Of a DNA stretch of 64,000 nucleotides, positions 1-10,194 are shown piece by piece (position 1 is the stretch's first letter; every line of letters starts with the position of its first letter). The stretch is from NCBI RefSeq assembly GCF_000304475.1, contig NC_018949.1:310001-374000 (forward strand). The letters run 5' to 3'. Source of the stretch: Kazachstania africana CBS 2517. Taxonomy: Eukaryota; Ascomycota; Saccharomycetes; Saccharomycetales; Saccharomycetaceae. The notes beneath the pieces were generated by a model. That model did not search any database. It saw only the letters and a list, made by a program, of their open reading frames with translations, and was not told where the DNA came from. The position numbers and the translations under genes are program-made.

Positions 1-183
1 CTTGTATGGCTTAATTAGAGTAGTAGAAAACTCATCAACTAACGTTTCAATTGGTTCTAGTCTTCTTGCACAAGCATACACTTGATAATTATGCTTGGCT
101 AATTGTCTGGTAATAGCATATCCGATACCAGAAGAGGCACCGGTGACAACAGCAACTTTTTGACGTGGGGCACTTGATGACAT
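1..183 (-). CDS. AYR1: 1-acyldihydroxyacetone-phosphate reductase, N-terminal part (cut by window edge)
   Basis: Only the first 61 codons lie in the window; the rest is beyond position 1. The start ATG is the complement of cat at 181-183. The visible protein begins MSSSAPRQKVAVVTGASSGI, so it contains the glycine-rich TGxxxGIG nucleotide-binding motif of short-chain dehydrogenases near residues 15-21. It goes on through a YACARRLEPIE stretch that closely matches S. cerevisiae Ayr1. Ayr1 is the NADPH-dependent reductase of acyl-DHAP in lipid droplets and ER, making lysophosphatidic acid for phospholipid synthesis, and it also has lipase activity. It lies upstream of no shared promoter: KGD1 follows on the same strand, as in the YIL124W-YIL125W pair. 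The identification rests on the N-terminus plus synteny. Confidence 0.9.
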   Translation of the reverse strand, partial: MSSSAPRQKVAVVTGASSGIGYAITRQLAKHNYQVYACARRLEPIETLVDEFSTTLIKPYK

Positions 184-241
184 TAACCGAGTTGAATGGT
201 TCGCTGATTCTCCAAAATGATTGTGATACAATCAATTGTAG

Positions 242-258
242 TATATATATATATATAT
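242..258. repeat. (TA)n microsatellite upstream of AYR1
   Basis: A 17-base alternating TA run lies in the AYR1 upstream region, about 60 bases before the ATG. It could serve as a TATA-like element, but such runs are common in this DNA. Confidence 0.7.
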
Positions 259-469
259 CCCTTTTCCCCACGTCTTTACACAACGTACGTTTTTTTTTCG
301 CTTTTTTCACCTGATGGCATGGTTCCATGAAAAATGATTTAATGGAACATACCATCATTAAACAGTTTAAATAATGAAAATGGAGGCATAAATATAGAAG
401 GAATATATAAATTTACTTGCTAGAGAAGACTAGTTCTCCTCCTTGCATTCTTTCTAGTTGTTAAGTCAA

Positions 470-3400
470 TCATTGTCCAAAAACATCTTTCAAGAACGCT
501 GCTTCTTCTGCGTTATGCAAGGCTTTAGAACCTGCGGCAACTGCGGCACTTGGATTCCTACCGCAATATCTTACAATATAATCACTGTATTTATCAGTCT
601 CTTTTAAAGTTGTAATCAATCTTGGGGATACAAAGGACCATGCACCCATATTCAACGGTTCTTCTTGACACCATATAATTTCTTCCAAATTTGGATAAGA
701 ATTGATTGTGTCACGCAATTGTGCAAATGGGAATGGATGTAGCTCCTCAATTTTCAAAAATGCCGTACTTGTGTCCCCAAGCTTGGCACGTTTCTTATGT
801 AATGCAGTGTACACCTGTCCCGTCATTATGACAAGTTTCTTTGTTTCATCTTTAGTACCAATGCTTTTACCATGTTCAGTATCTTCGATAATCCATTTGA
901 ATCCGCCATCAGTAAACTCAGATAAATTAGATCTTGCTAATGGATGACGCAACAATTGCTTTGAGAAGAACAAAATCAATGGTTTCCTGAATTGACGGTG
1001 TTGCTGTCTTCTCAAGATATGAAATAGATTGGCCGGCGTCGTGGGATATACGACTTGGACATTACAATCTTGATGTTGTCTAGCTAGTTTTTCCTCACTT
1101 GGGAAATATCTTTCATCTTCATTGGCCAACTGCAAGAATCTTTCAAGCCTGCCAGATGAGTGTTCTGGCCCTTGTCCATCATAACCATGTGGTAACGAAA
1201 GCACCAAACCAGAACGCTGTTTCCATTTTTGCTCACCACCTGCAATAAATTGATCAATCATAACTTGACCTGTATTGGCGAAATCACCAAATTGAGCCTC
1301 CCAAATGACTAGGTATTCCGGTGAGGTTAGCGAATACCCATACTCAAATCCCATGACACCATACTCCGATAAAGAGGAATTGCAAATAGAAAAATCAGCT
1401 TGCTTATCACTTAGATGTTGCAATGGAGTGTAAGTAGCTTCAGAGTTCTGGTCATGTAACACAGCATGACGCTGAGAAAAAGTACCTCTTTCAACATCCT
1501 CACCAGATACTCTGACGTTGTGCCCTTCAAGTACCAAAGAGCCAAAGGCTAATGCCTCACCTGTAGACCAATCAATCTCTTCCCCATTTGTCACAGTCTT
1601 CCCTCTATTTGTTAAAATTCTTTTCAAGTTTTTATGAACTTCAAATCCCTTAGGCCACGAAGATATAGTATCACCAATATTTTGTAAAGTCTCTGCAGGA
1701 ACATTTGTTGGTTCATGAGGTAAAACTTCGGTAGCTAATGCGAGAGGGGATTTGAAATTCTCCCATGCCGCTGTAAGCCATTCCCTATCGTTTGGTACAT
1801 AATCTTTTGCTTTAGCAAAGGCACTCTCGAATAGATCCCATACCCATTTTTTATGTTCATCGATATCCTTTTTCGAAAAAGTCCCTTCTTCAATCAATTT
1901 TTCAGTATATGCATCAATAACAGATTGTTGCTCCGCAATTTTCTTGTACATTAAAGGCTGTGTGAAGGAAGGTTGATCAGTTTCATTATGACCATGTTTC
2001 CTCCAGCCAACAACATCAATTATAGCATCTGTGTGGAATTCATTCCTCCATTCCGTTGCAAGATTGAAGATAAATGTAACCGCCTCAACATCATTAGCAT
2101 TACAATGGAATATTGGTGCGTCAATTGCTTTAGCTAAATCTGAAGAATATGGTGTCGATCTTGCAAATCTTGGGTCGGTGGTAAAGCCAATTTGATTATT
2201 TGTAATAATGTGAATAGTCCCACCTGTAGAATATTCAGGTAATGTTTGGAATCCTATAGTCTCATATACTACACCTTGGCCTGCAAAAGCTGCATCACCA
2301 TGCAATAAGACACCTAGTGCTTTTGTTTTATTTTCTAAATCATTTTTGGCATGCAATAAAGCTCTTGTCCTGCCCAATACCACTGGATCTTGCGATTCTA
2401 GATGGGATGGATTTGCTACCAAGGACAAATTAACATACTTGCCGGAAGTTGTCGGTCTCTGATAGTTCATACCCAAGTGATATTTGACATCACCAGATCC
2501 TTCAATGTGGTTATGAGTGCTTGTTCCTTGGAATTCAGAAAAAATAGATTCGTTTGGTTTACGCACCACATTTGACAGGACATTTAATCTACCACGGTGA
2601 GCCATTCCTAAAACAATGTCTTCAACACCTAGTTCAACTGCTCGGTCAATCAAAGTTTTGATACCGGGTACAACGGCTTCCAATCCTTCTAAACCGAATC
2701 TTTTATCATTTGGGAATTTAGTAGATAAAAATGTTTCAAAAGATGTTGCCCAAATTAATCTATCCAGAATCTGTCTCTTTTGATCTATTGTGTATTTAAA
2801 AGGTTCAGGTATCTCAACTCTATCTCTAAGCCATTCACATTTGGCCTTCGATGGGATGTGAGTGTATTGGACACTATAAGTGGAACAATATAATTTTTCC
2901 AAATTTTCTATGATATCTTTTAATTTCATTGTTTTCTTCCCATCATTTGCAAATCTTGGTAAGATACCGGGTCCTAAATTTATTTCCTTATCTAAATCAC
3001 CTTCATTGAATCCATAATACTCTAAAGTTAATTCTTTAGGGAGATCCTTGGTCTTATCATCTCCGAATGAGATGCCTAATGGATCAATATGTGCTTTCAA
3101 ATGACCTCTAACCTGATAAGCCCTACAAAGAAGCTGGACCTTCAAATGTAAGGACACACTATCATCCATGGATCCTGAAAGAGCAGACCATACTGGGGCG
3201 CCTTGCGTGCCCTGTGGAGTTCCTATAATTGGAGGTGGCGCTTGGAAAGCAGATGCTGTCGAAATTTGTGGATTCTTTAAATTCTTAAAATACGCATTCC
3301 ATGAAATATGGACGGAAGATGGATCTTTGAGCCAAGCTTCATACATTTCATCGATATATTTTACATTAGAAGTGGATAGGAACGTATCTGTGCCTGTTGT

Positions 3401-3510
3401 TATGGATCTCCTTGTAACAATGCTACAGTTTAATGTATTCCTTAAATAAAATTTTTTTGTACATTTCTAAAGCTGAGTTTGGCAGAAAACCTGGTAGTTG
3501 TTCTCAGCAT
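470..3510 (-). CDS. KGD1: 2-oxoglutarate dehydrogenase E1 component, with an apparent 1-base frameshift in the presequence
   Basis: This is the thiamine-diphosphate E1 subunit of the mitochondrial 2-oxoglutarate dehydrogenase complex in the TCA cycle. The long open frame covers the whole mature protein and includes GMAHRGRLNVL, GDAAFAGQG and TNNQIGFTT, the substrate and cofactor region of this family, and the C-terminal transketolase-like half. The first in-frame ATG (3346) would start at MYEAWLKDPS, which is about 55 residues inside the S. cerevisiae protein and lacks a targeting signal. The homologous sequence continues upstream in frame (SITTGTDTFLSTSN, YIDE) back to a stop at 3467-3469 with no ATG. 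An ATG at 3510 opens a presequence-like peptide, MLRTTTRFSAKLSFRNVQ, in another frame. Adding one A to the A7 run at 3452-3458 would join the two and give about 1013 residues, the expected family length. The end given here assumes this reading. A sequencing or assembly error is the likeliest cause. Confidence 0.93.
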
Positions 3511-4157
3511 CTGGAAGTGTACTTATATTTCCCTCTTGAAGCCAGATAAACCTATACTATTGAAGAGAGTCTTCTGTGATGATAGTCATGATAGTAGCTG
3601 TTCTCAGTGTTATATTTATAATCACTTCCGTTATACAAAGCGGACTTGCTCATTGGTTGGTTATGATACCCGGAGTCGGTGAAAAGCAAGTTTCAGCCGT
3701 AATGGCTTATGTTGAAAGCTTTCATCTCGATGAATCATTCAATACACGAAAGTTCAGGGACAGTCAGGAATAGAGGATGTTATGTAACTTCGCTAGTCAA
3801 TAAGCAAACAAGATTTCCCAAATAAATATTGCATTACAAATATACAAAACGACGCTCGTTAAGTTTTTGAAAAGGACAAGTCAAGGTCATAACAAGATGA
3901 AAAGAAAGTTACAGAATAGCCTGTTTGGTGGTTAGCAAAAAAAAGTGTCAATTTAGAGTAACGTAAAGGGACGGCTCTTCATTTAAATGAGCACTAGTAA
4001 CGTTACCCCGGTAGAAACAGTAGATACTACTGCTTCGTAAAAGAAGTTCGAAAGCGAACTTCTCAGACAAAGAGAGATAGTACATGCAGAATATATATGG
4101 TATAAAATTGAAGGGACGGAGAGATGGAATGAACCATGGAAGAAACATTAACGAAGC
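3511..4157. other. Intergenic: KGD1 upstream region and RPL9 3' flank
   Basis: About 650 bases hold the KGD1 promoter and the RPL9 downstream region. Overlapping short open frames on the plus strand (3479-3773) show no recognisable protein. Apart from the CCAAT-type site listed separately, nothing else stands out. Confidence 0.6.
3650..3657 (-). promoter_or_regulatory. Putative Hap2/3/4/5 (CCAAT) site upstream of KGD1
   Basis: The plus strand reads TCATTGGT, which is ACCAATGA in the direction of KGD1 transcription. It fits the TNATTGGT consensus of the Hap complex and sits about 140 bases upstream of the inferred KGD1 start at 3510. In S. cerevisiae KGD1 is a Hap2/3/4-activated respiratory gene, so position and motif agree. 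Binding itself is inferred. Confidence 0.5.
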
Positions 4158-4733
4158 CTACATAGCTTCTTCAATAACACCCTTAGAGGAAACGTAGATA
4201 CCGTCTAAGAACTTACGGATATCCTTGTTTCTAACTCTACAGATTTGTTGAATGTCAGCAGCGTTTTGAGAAACTTCTTCTACAGAGTTACCAGATAAAA
4301 CGATTTCATCCTTTTGATTGGTAGAGAATTCAATTTCAACACCTTCTCTAACTGGGACCAATCTAACCTTCTTGTCACCTAAGAAATTTCTGATTTCAAT
4401 GAACTTAGCACCGTCCTTTTCAATAGTGTTGACGTTGATTGGGAAATGCGCATAGACGTATCTCATCTTGTACTTGTAACCCTTGGTAACACCAGTGACC
4501 ATGTTGTCAATCAAAGATTTCACGGTTCTTAAAGCAGCAACGTGCTTTCTGTCACCATTGTGGACAGTAACCTTGATTAATCTAGCGTTAACCTTGTTGA
4601 AAGTAACATCAATGTGCTTTAGGTTCTTGGTTAGAGTACCTCTTGGACCAGTAACTTTAACAATTCTGGACTTGATAGCTACAGTAACGTTTTCTGGGAC
4701 AGCAATAGATTGTTCAGTTTGAATGTACTTCAT
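4158..4733 (-). CDS. RPL9: 60S ribosomal protein uL6 (L9)
   Basis: The 191-residue protein is nearly identical in pattern to S. cerevisiae Rpl9A/B, which have the same length. It begins MKYIQTEQSIAVPENVTVAI, carries GPRGTLTKNLKHIDVTFNKV and NGDRKHVAALRTVKSLIDNM, and has the second domain motif LSGNSVEEVSQNAADIQQ. It is a component of the large ribosomal subunit near the GTPase-associated centre. The gene has no intron, as in S. cerevisiae. Codon use is strongly biased towards preferred codons, consistent with high expression. It lies between KGD1 and STH1, where S. cerevisiae has no RPL9; there RPL9B (YNL067W) is next to FKH2. I cannot say whether it corresponds to RPL9A or RPL9B. Confidence 0.97.
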   Translation of the reverse strand: MKYIQTEQSIAVPENVTVAIKSRIVKVTGPRGTLTKNLKHIDVTFNKVNARLIKVTVHNGDRKHVAALRTVKSLIDNMVTGVTKGYKYKMRYVYAHFPINVNTIEKDGAKFIEIRNFLGDKKVRLVPVREGVEIEFSTNQKDEIVLSGNSVEEVSQNAADIQQICRVRNKDIRKFLDGIYVSSKGVIEEAM

Positions 4734-4948
4734 TATTGTTGATTAGTGACAGCGAGTATCAAATTAATAAATACGAAAGTACCACAACAAGAATAGAAAT
4801 GAAATATTTTCTAACAGGATTTGAAAAATTTTCTTCCCATTTATATAAAAAATATTCAACGTCGTAACGAGAAAATTTTTCTTGCGTGGATGCAAAATCT
4901 CGTCTGTTTTTTTTGTTATGCGGCCGTTTCATAGAAGCGGAAAATGAT

Positions 4949-4954
4949 CACGTG
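4949..4954. promoter_or_regulatory. CACGTG E-box upstream of RPL9
   Basis: ATCACGTG (4947-4954) matches the Cbf1-type site RTCACGTG. It lies about 215 bases upstream of the RPL9 ATG, with a T-rich tract (about 4908-4915) between it and the gene. No clear Rap1 site was found in this promoter. Cbf1 use in ribosomal protein promoters is known from other yeasts; its use here is inference. Confidence 0.35.
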
Positions 4955-5065
4955 CTCTAGTAAGAAAATCGTCCAGTAGGTCATAAAGACAGGCTACCGT
5001 TCCGATGAGGTCCATGGTAAGGCAACAATTAAGTGTATACTTATTACTATTATTACATAAACTTG

Positions 5066-5070
<5 letters not shown>

Positions 5071-5102
<32 letters not shown>
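5071..5102. repeat. (TA)16 microsatellite between RPL9 and STH1
   Basis: Thirty-two bases of uninterrupted TA repeats end 20 bases beyond the STH1 stop codon and fall about 340 bases upstream of RPL9. This is the longest dinucleotide run in the window. It is likely length-polymorphic and may overlap the STH1 polyadenylation region. Confidence 0.95.
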
Positions 5103-5106
<4 letters not shown>

Positions 5107-5122
5107 CATATGGAAACTAAAT

Positions 5123-8100
5123 TTATTTAACATTTTTTTGGAACCATTCGTCAGTGTACTTATTCAACTTGTCAGCATCGTTGTAGACCCATGAACCTTC
5201 TTCGTTGTAGAATTTGGCATTCTTGTACATTATATTCAGTTCTCCTTTCACTTCGTCCATGGTTTTGTAGAGACCTTTCCTGCAATTTCTCAAGATTGTC
5301 TCCAATGCAGTAGGGTTTTCGATTAATGTGTAATAATCCGGATATAGTTTCTTTGAAGGTAACTTTTCAAAAATTGATGTGAGTGGGTGAGCGTCGGTTT
5401 CATCCAATTGTTGACGCATGTCATTCAACAACTTCTCCACTAAAGGTTTAATGTCACCTGATATGACCCTCTTTGGTTTACTTTTACTTCTATTTTTTGG
5501 CTTTTTATCTCCATCAGGTATTGGAGTTTCACCACCATCTACGACATTATCTTCAGTTTCTTGTTGACCCTTCAGTTTCAATGTAATCTTGAACTTAGGC
5601 CTCTTCTTTTCTGGTTCAGCATCAATAGTAGCAGAACCTTCTGCTTTGACTCCATGATCTTCAATATCCTCGGTTGTGTCAACCAAGTCCATCGAAGTTC
5701 TCTTTCTTGTTGGCCTGGTCCTGCTTCTTCCATTGACTTTCTTTGGAGATTCATCTTCCACACTCTTTTCATCAACTACGTTATATGTGTCGAGGACTTC
5801 GTCAGGAGTATTTTCTAATGTTCTAATCTCATGGTTTTCTTCATCAAGTTCATCAATATCTTCCTTTTTACGGCGTCTCTTTTCACGAGATTCACGTTTC
5901 CTCTTGATGGCTTCCTCCAAAGTAACGCTTTCGTCTTCTACAGCCTCTAAGAATTGTTCTTCAGTTAAACCGTCATCATAATAGACCCTCTTCGTCTGCC
6001 TTATTCTTCCAACTGCGACTGGTTCTGTCTGTAGATGATCTTCTATGTTCTCTGTGAAAACAGCTGGTAATTCATCCGTCTGGATTAATCTTGGCAAAGG
6101 CTCCTTTAAACCATTAGCCTTTGCTAATCTCTCTTCTTCCTCTTTTCTTTCTTGATCCATTTTATCGAACAATATTTTCTCTTCTTCAGAACGGGCCAGG
6201 ATTTCATTTAATTCTTCATCGTCTAATTCTGCTTGGTCATCGTCATCGACTTTACTCGATTCACTTTCTATCAATCTTCTCAAAAATTCTTCTTGTTCTT
6301 CAGCAGTAGACTTATTATTGAATTTACCAGCTTGAATAACTTTCCCGTCAATATCCAACTTTTGCATAGCTCTTTCTAAAATAACTTCTTCCACAGAATC
6401 GGTGGTGATCAACCTCAGAATTCTAACTTCATTCTTTTGACCAATTCTATGAGCTCTATCTTGGGCTTGTAAATCTTGATGTGGATTCCAATCAGTATCA
6501 AAGATGATAACAGTGTCTGCAGTTTGTAAATTAAGACCTAAACCACCGGCTCTTGTTGAAAGTAGGAAACAGAAGTATTCTGAATTTGGAGCGTTGAAAT
6601 CTTTTAACATGCCAGTTCTATCTTCAGTTTTCGTACTACCATCCAATCTCATATATTTCAGATTACGCATTCTTAAGAAATCTTCCATGATATCCATGAC
6701 TTGAGTCATTTGGAAAAACATAAGAACTCTATGACCTGTCGCCTTGAATTTCGTCAAAACACGATCTAACAGCTCGAATTTACCAGCTACACGATATAAC
6801 AAATCAGTATTACCTCTAGATGGATTAATTACACCTTCAACTTCGTCAAAAACAAAAGGATGATTACAAATTTTTCTCAATTGCATAATCTTATTGTTCA
6901 AACCCTTGATACCAGTCTTAGTGGTCCCTTCGGCACCAGCACCAAAAAATAATGCATTATGGTTCAACATTTGTTGATATAATTGTTGTTGCAAGCCAGA
7001 AAGCTTACACTTTATAACCTTTTCAACCTTATCAGGTAGATCCTTTTCGACTTCCTTCTTCAAACGACGTAATAAGAAAGGTCTCAAGACTTTATGCAAT
7101 CTTCTGATGATTAGTAACGTTTCTTCTTCCGTTAGTTCTAGTTTCTCTTGTGAACCAGTGTTTGCAAAAGGAGTATTGAACCAATCTTCAAATGTTTTCG
7201 ATGAGTTGAAAACCTTGGGTAAAACAAAATTCAATAATGCCCATAATTCTGGTAAATTATTTTGTAAAGGAGTACCGGTCAAGATAAGTCTGTTTCTAGT
7301 CTTATAGTAATGTTGTATGGTGTAAGATAATTTGGATTGTGCGTTCTTCATTCTATGACCTTCATCAATAATCATATGTGCCCATTCATGTTTTGCTAAC
7401 AATGATCTATCTTTAATAATATATTCGTAGGTTGTCAATAGAACGTCAAAGTTACCTATTTTGATTTGATGTTGTAATATACGCCTTTGGTTCGGTGTGC
7501 CTTTGTAAACGATGGTATTCAGACTTGGTGCCCATTTCTCAAATTCTAACGTCCAGTTGGTTATGGTTGATAGTGGTACAATAACAAGGTAAGGGCCACG
7601 GTCTTGTTTAGTTTCGAATAGGTAAGTTATTAAAGAAATGGACTGAATGGTCTTACCCAGACCCATTTCATCTGCTAAGATACCGTTTAAATGGTTGTTG
7701 TACAAAGAAACCATCCATTCAAGACCAAATAATTGATACTCCTTTAAAGTACCGCCCACTAAAATTGAAGGTTGTTTAGGTATTTTTTCCTTAATTTTAT
7801 GGGCGACTTCGTAATAATCGATGTTTTCTCTTTCTTCATCTGTGATGGGGCTGATTTCTTCACCTTTCATTAATTTTGCTTCATTTTGTTGAACTCTAAC
7901 AGCCTGAGACAAGGAGTCTAAGAAAGAATTGGTTTGTCTTAACAATTGGGTAATTCTTGTATCCTTGGTCTGGTCTAACAATTTCAAATAAGCTTCTTCA
8001 TCATTAGATTTTAACGCAGCAAGACGTTGTTTTGCTGTTCTTTCAATTCTTCTTTGTTCATCTTTTTCAATTTGACCGTGAGCGGATAGACAAATCTTAC

Positions 8101-9109
8101 CCGTTTGAATTAAACGATCTCTCTTACTCATAGTGACCTGGCTTCTTTCAACAACAAAATCTGTAATACTATGGATTTTCTGCAGATGAAGGTTTCTTTC
8201 TTTCTTACGTTTTTCTAATAGAGTCTGTCTTTCTAACTCTTCAGCAATTCTTGCCGTTTGTGGAACGATAACTTTACTTCTAACTTGTACTGATCTTTGA
8301 GCTGAGACTGTGAATGGAGAATCACGCAAAGAAGAAATACTATGATGGGATTGGTTTGCAACATTTGAGATTAATTTTTGCCTGATAGATTTCTGCTTGG
8401 TCAACAATTTCAAACTTTTCAACTCCACGAGAGCTTTCATTTTTAGTTTATGAATATTTGACGGTAAATCATCCTTTGTAGTGAACTCTAAGGAGTCATC
8501 GAGTGAATACGTTCCCAAATTTGCAGGCAATTTTTCTAATTCATTAATTCTCTTAGCAATTTGTTGAGAGATTAAGTCTTCAAACTTTTGAGTACCTAAT
8601 TTCGATTGTTTGTTGCTGAAACTGTCCAAAAGACCAAAATTCTTTGCATTTTCAGTAAAATCAAGTGATAGTTTGATTTGTTTTAATTGATTAGCATCAG
8701 TACTTGGTACAGCACCATTAACTTTTTTTTCTTCCACGTCTTCCAAAGCTTCCACCATTAAGAGATGATCAGGAATATCTAAATCTTTCTCAAGTAACTG
8801 CAATGCTAACAACTGTCTGTTAAATTGAGCATTATCGTATTCGACCTTGGTGATGGACTCTCTTAGTGCATTTAGATTTTTCAAGTATAAGGCATGTTCA
8901 TTTGAAATCTTCGCCAATACGTTCTCTATGGCACTGATTTCAACAATATTATCCTTAGGATTGCTAGTGATTGCTCTATAACGATAGATCAACTGATTTA
9001 ATTGTTCGTTTGATTGCGGTAATGGAATATTGATCACCGGTACAGTTTCAACTTCTTTTGTACTTATATTATCCGGAATGGTTTTACCATCTACAGTTGT
9101 CTCTAACAT
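5123..9109 (-). CDS. STH1: ATPase subunit of the RSC chromatin-remodelling complex
   Basis: The 1328-residue protein matches S. cerevisiae Sth1 throughout. In order it has: an N-terminal RSC-specific region; an HSA-type region rich in basic residues around 280-380 (ERQTLLEKRKKERNLHLQKI); a Snf2 ATPase with Walker A ILADEMGLGKT near residues 472-483 and the DEGH box near 578-582; the second helicase lobe ending with DRAHRIGQKNEVRIL; a charged C-terminal linker; and a bromodomain from about 1210 to 1320 (TSIFEKLPSKKLYPDYYTLI, FYNEEGSWVY). It slides and ejects nucleosomes in promoters and is essential in S. cerevisiae. The bromodomain and Sth1-type linker separate it from paralogue Snf2, which is longer and Q-rich at its N-terminus. 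The start ATG at 9109 is the only one that fits the family length. Confidence 0.97.
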   Translation of the reverse strand: MLETTVDGKTIPDNISTKEVETVPVINIPLPQSNEQLNQLIYRYRAITSNPKDNIVEISAIENVLAKISNEHALYLKNLNALRESITKVEYDNAQFNRQLLALQLLEKDLDIPDHLLMVEALEDVEEKKVNGAVPSTDANQLKQIKLSLDFTENAKNFGLLDSFSNKQSKLGTQKFEDLISQQIAKRINELEKLPANLGTYSLDDSLEFTTKDDLPSNIHKLKMKALVELKSLKLLTKQKSIRQKLISNVANQSHHSISSLRDSPFTVSAQRSVQVRSKVIVPQTARIAEELERQTLLEKRKKERNLHLQKIHSITDFVVERSQVTMSKRDRLIQTGKICLSAHGQIEKDEQRRIERTAKQRLAALKSNDEEAYLKLLDQTKDTRITQLLRQTNSFLDSLSQAVRVQQNEAKLMKGEEISPITDEERENIDYYEVAHKIKEKIPKQPSILVGGTLKEYQLFGLEWMVSLYNNHLNGILADEMGLGKTIQSISLITYLFETKQDRGPYLVIVPLSTITNWTLEFEKWAPSLNTIVYKGTPNQRRILQHQIKIGNFDVLLTTYEYIIKDRSLLAKHEWAHMIIDEGHRMKNAQSKLSYTIQHYYKTRNRLILTGTPLQNNLPELWALLNFVLPKVFNSSKTFEDWFNTPFANTGSQEKLELTEEETLLIIRRLHKVLRPFLLRRLKKEVEKDLPDKVEKVIKCKLSGLQQQLYQQMLNHNALFFGAGAEGTTKTGIKGLNNKIMQLRKICNHPFVFDEVEGVINPSRGNTDLLYRVAGKFELLDRVLTKFKATGHRVLMFFQMTQVMDIMEDFLRMRNLKYMRLDGSTKTEDRTGMLKDFNAPNSEYFCFLLSTRAGGLGLNLQTADTVIIFDTDWNPHQDLQAQDRAHRIGQKNEVRILRLITTDSVEEVILERAMQKLDIDGKVIQAGKFNNKSTAEEQEEFLRRLIESESSKVDDDDQAELDDEELNEILARSEEEKILFDKMDQERKEEEERLAKANGLKEPLPRLIQTDELPAVFTENIEDHLQTEPVAVGRIRQTKRVYYDDGLTEEQFLEAVEDESVTLEEAIKRKRESREKRRRKKEDIDELDEENHEIRTLENTPDEVLDTYNVVDEKSVEDESPKKVNGRSRTRPTRKRTSMDLVDTTEDIEDHGVKAEGSATIDAEPEKKRPKFKITLKLKGQQETEDNVVDGGETPIPDGDKKPKNRSKSKPKRVISGDIKPLVEKLLNDMRQQLDETDAHPLTSIFEKLPSKKLYPDYYTLIENPTALETILRNCRKGLYKTMDEVKGELNIMYKNAKFYNEEGSWVYNDADKLNKYTDEWFQKNVK

Positions 9110-10194
9110 GCTGGAAAGAATTAGATAGAAAACTAAAACAGAGAAACAGTCCTTTTCTTATTTGATCTTGACCTTTTTTTTCTTATAAAAACGTCTGTTA
9201 AATTAATTTTTCGTGTCTAATAAGATCTTATATTTTCACTGGAAAGTTGTTTTAACCATATTGCTCTTGTTTTTTTTTTGGAGAGCGATTTCAAAATTCA
9301 AGAAAAATAAGAAACATCCGGGTATTCATCTGTCACGTGCAGCGAGAGTTTCAAAGTGAATTAGAAGCAAGACGTTGGGCTTTTGGTTTATATATGCTTG
9401 TATCAGTGGTTGAAGGACGAGATGGTTGTTAGAACTGGTATCTGTTTTGGTAAGGTGGGTTCTTCTTTTTGGGCAGCGTCGGTGGGTATTGGCGGCTATG
9501 GAGAAAAGCACAAAACGAGTTGCTTTGATACAGAACAATCGATATTTGCTGCAACCTCTGTTGCAGAGGGTTTGCAAGTCATAGGTGGTCTATCGATGGC
9601 CTGGTGATGGCTTTTTTATTATTCTTCCAACAGCTTTCTAGGACTGTTCTGATGCTTCTTACTGCAGCGACAAGGAGGGAAGGTACTTCCAAAATGCAGG
9701 GGGAGGGGTGTTGCATACGTTTGTGATTCGTCTTTCTACAGAGGCTTACTGGTTTTATAAAGAAGATCGGGAACAGCATGTTTCCCTAGTTTCCATATTA
9801 TTTTAATCTTAGTCAAGAAATATAGGTTTAAGGACCAAATTATAAAAAACCTTCAAAAATTAAATTGGTCATTTACGTCGATTCGCCACATCTACGCTGT
9901 GCATCACACACATTCAACCATAAAATCTCTCACTACAGTGGCTACGCCTATTCAATTCCAGACTTCTTCAAGGTGAAGGGCATCCATTCATACAAACTTA
10001 GGGCAAAAAACCTCGCCTTGACAGTTTCCATAGAGATCAAGAAAAAAAACAATGTTGAAGAGGTAAGCTGATATAACTGAAAATAATAACCATCACAGCC
10101 TTACATCATACAAGAAGTTACCTGAACCACAGTAGCATATCAATAATCTGGTATTCATAACCCACATATTTATAGGCCTAGTAAGAAAATAATA
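9110..10194. other. Intergenic: divergent STH1-TAO3 promoter region
   Basis: About 1.1 kb separates the two divergent genes. In S. cerevisiae RRT14 and MET18 lie between STH1 and TAO3; neither can be found here, and the short open frames at 9383-9607 and 9865-10071 resemble nothing I know. One CACGTG is present at about 9334-9339. No repeat or RNA gene was recognised. Confidence 0.6.

Noticed and set aside
470..3346. Taking the ATG at 3346 as the true KGD1 start.
   Set aside because: It would remove the mitochondrial presequence and about 55 conserved-position residues, while homologous sequence clearly continues upstream.
3576..3773. A 65-codon plus-strand frame with a helix-hairpin-helix-like stretch (IPGVGEKQVSAVMAYVE).
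   Set aside because: It lies in the KGD1 promoter, overlaps another chance frame, has no start context or homologue I know, and the motif is short enough to be coincidence.
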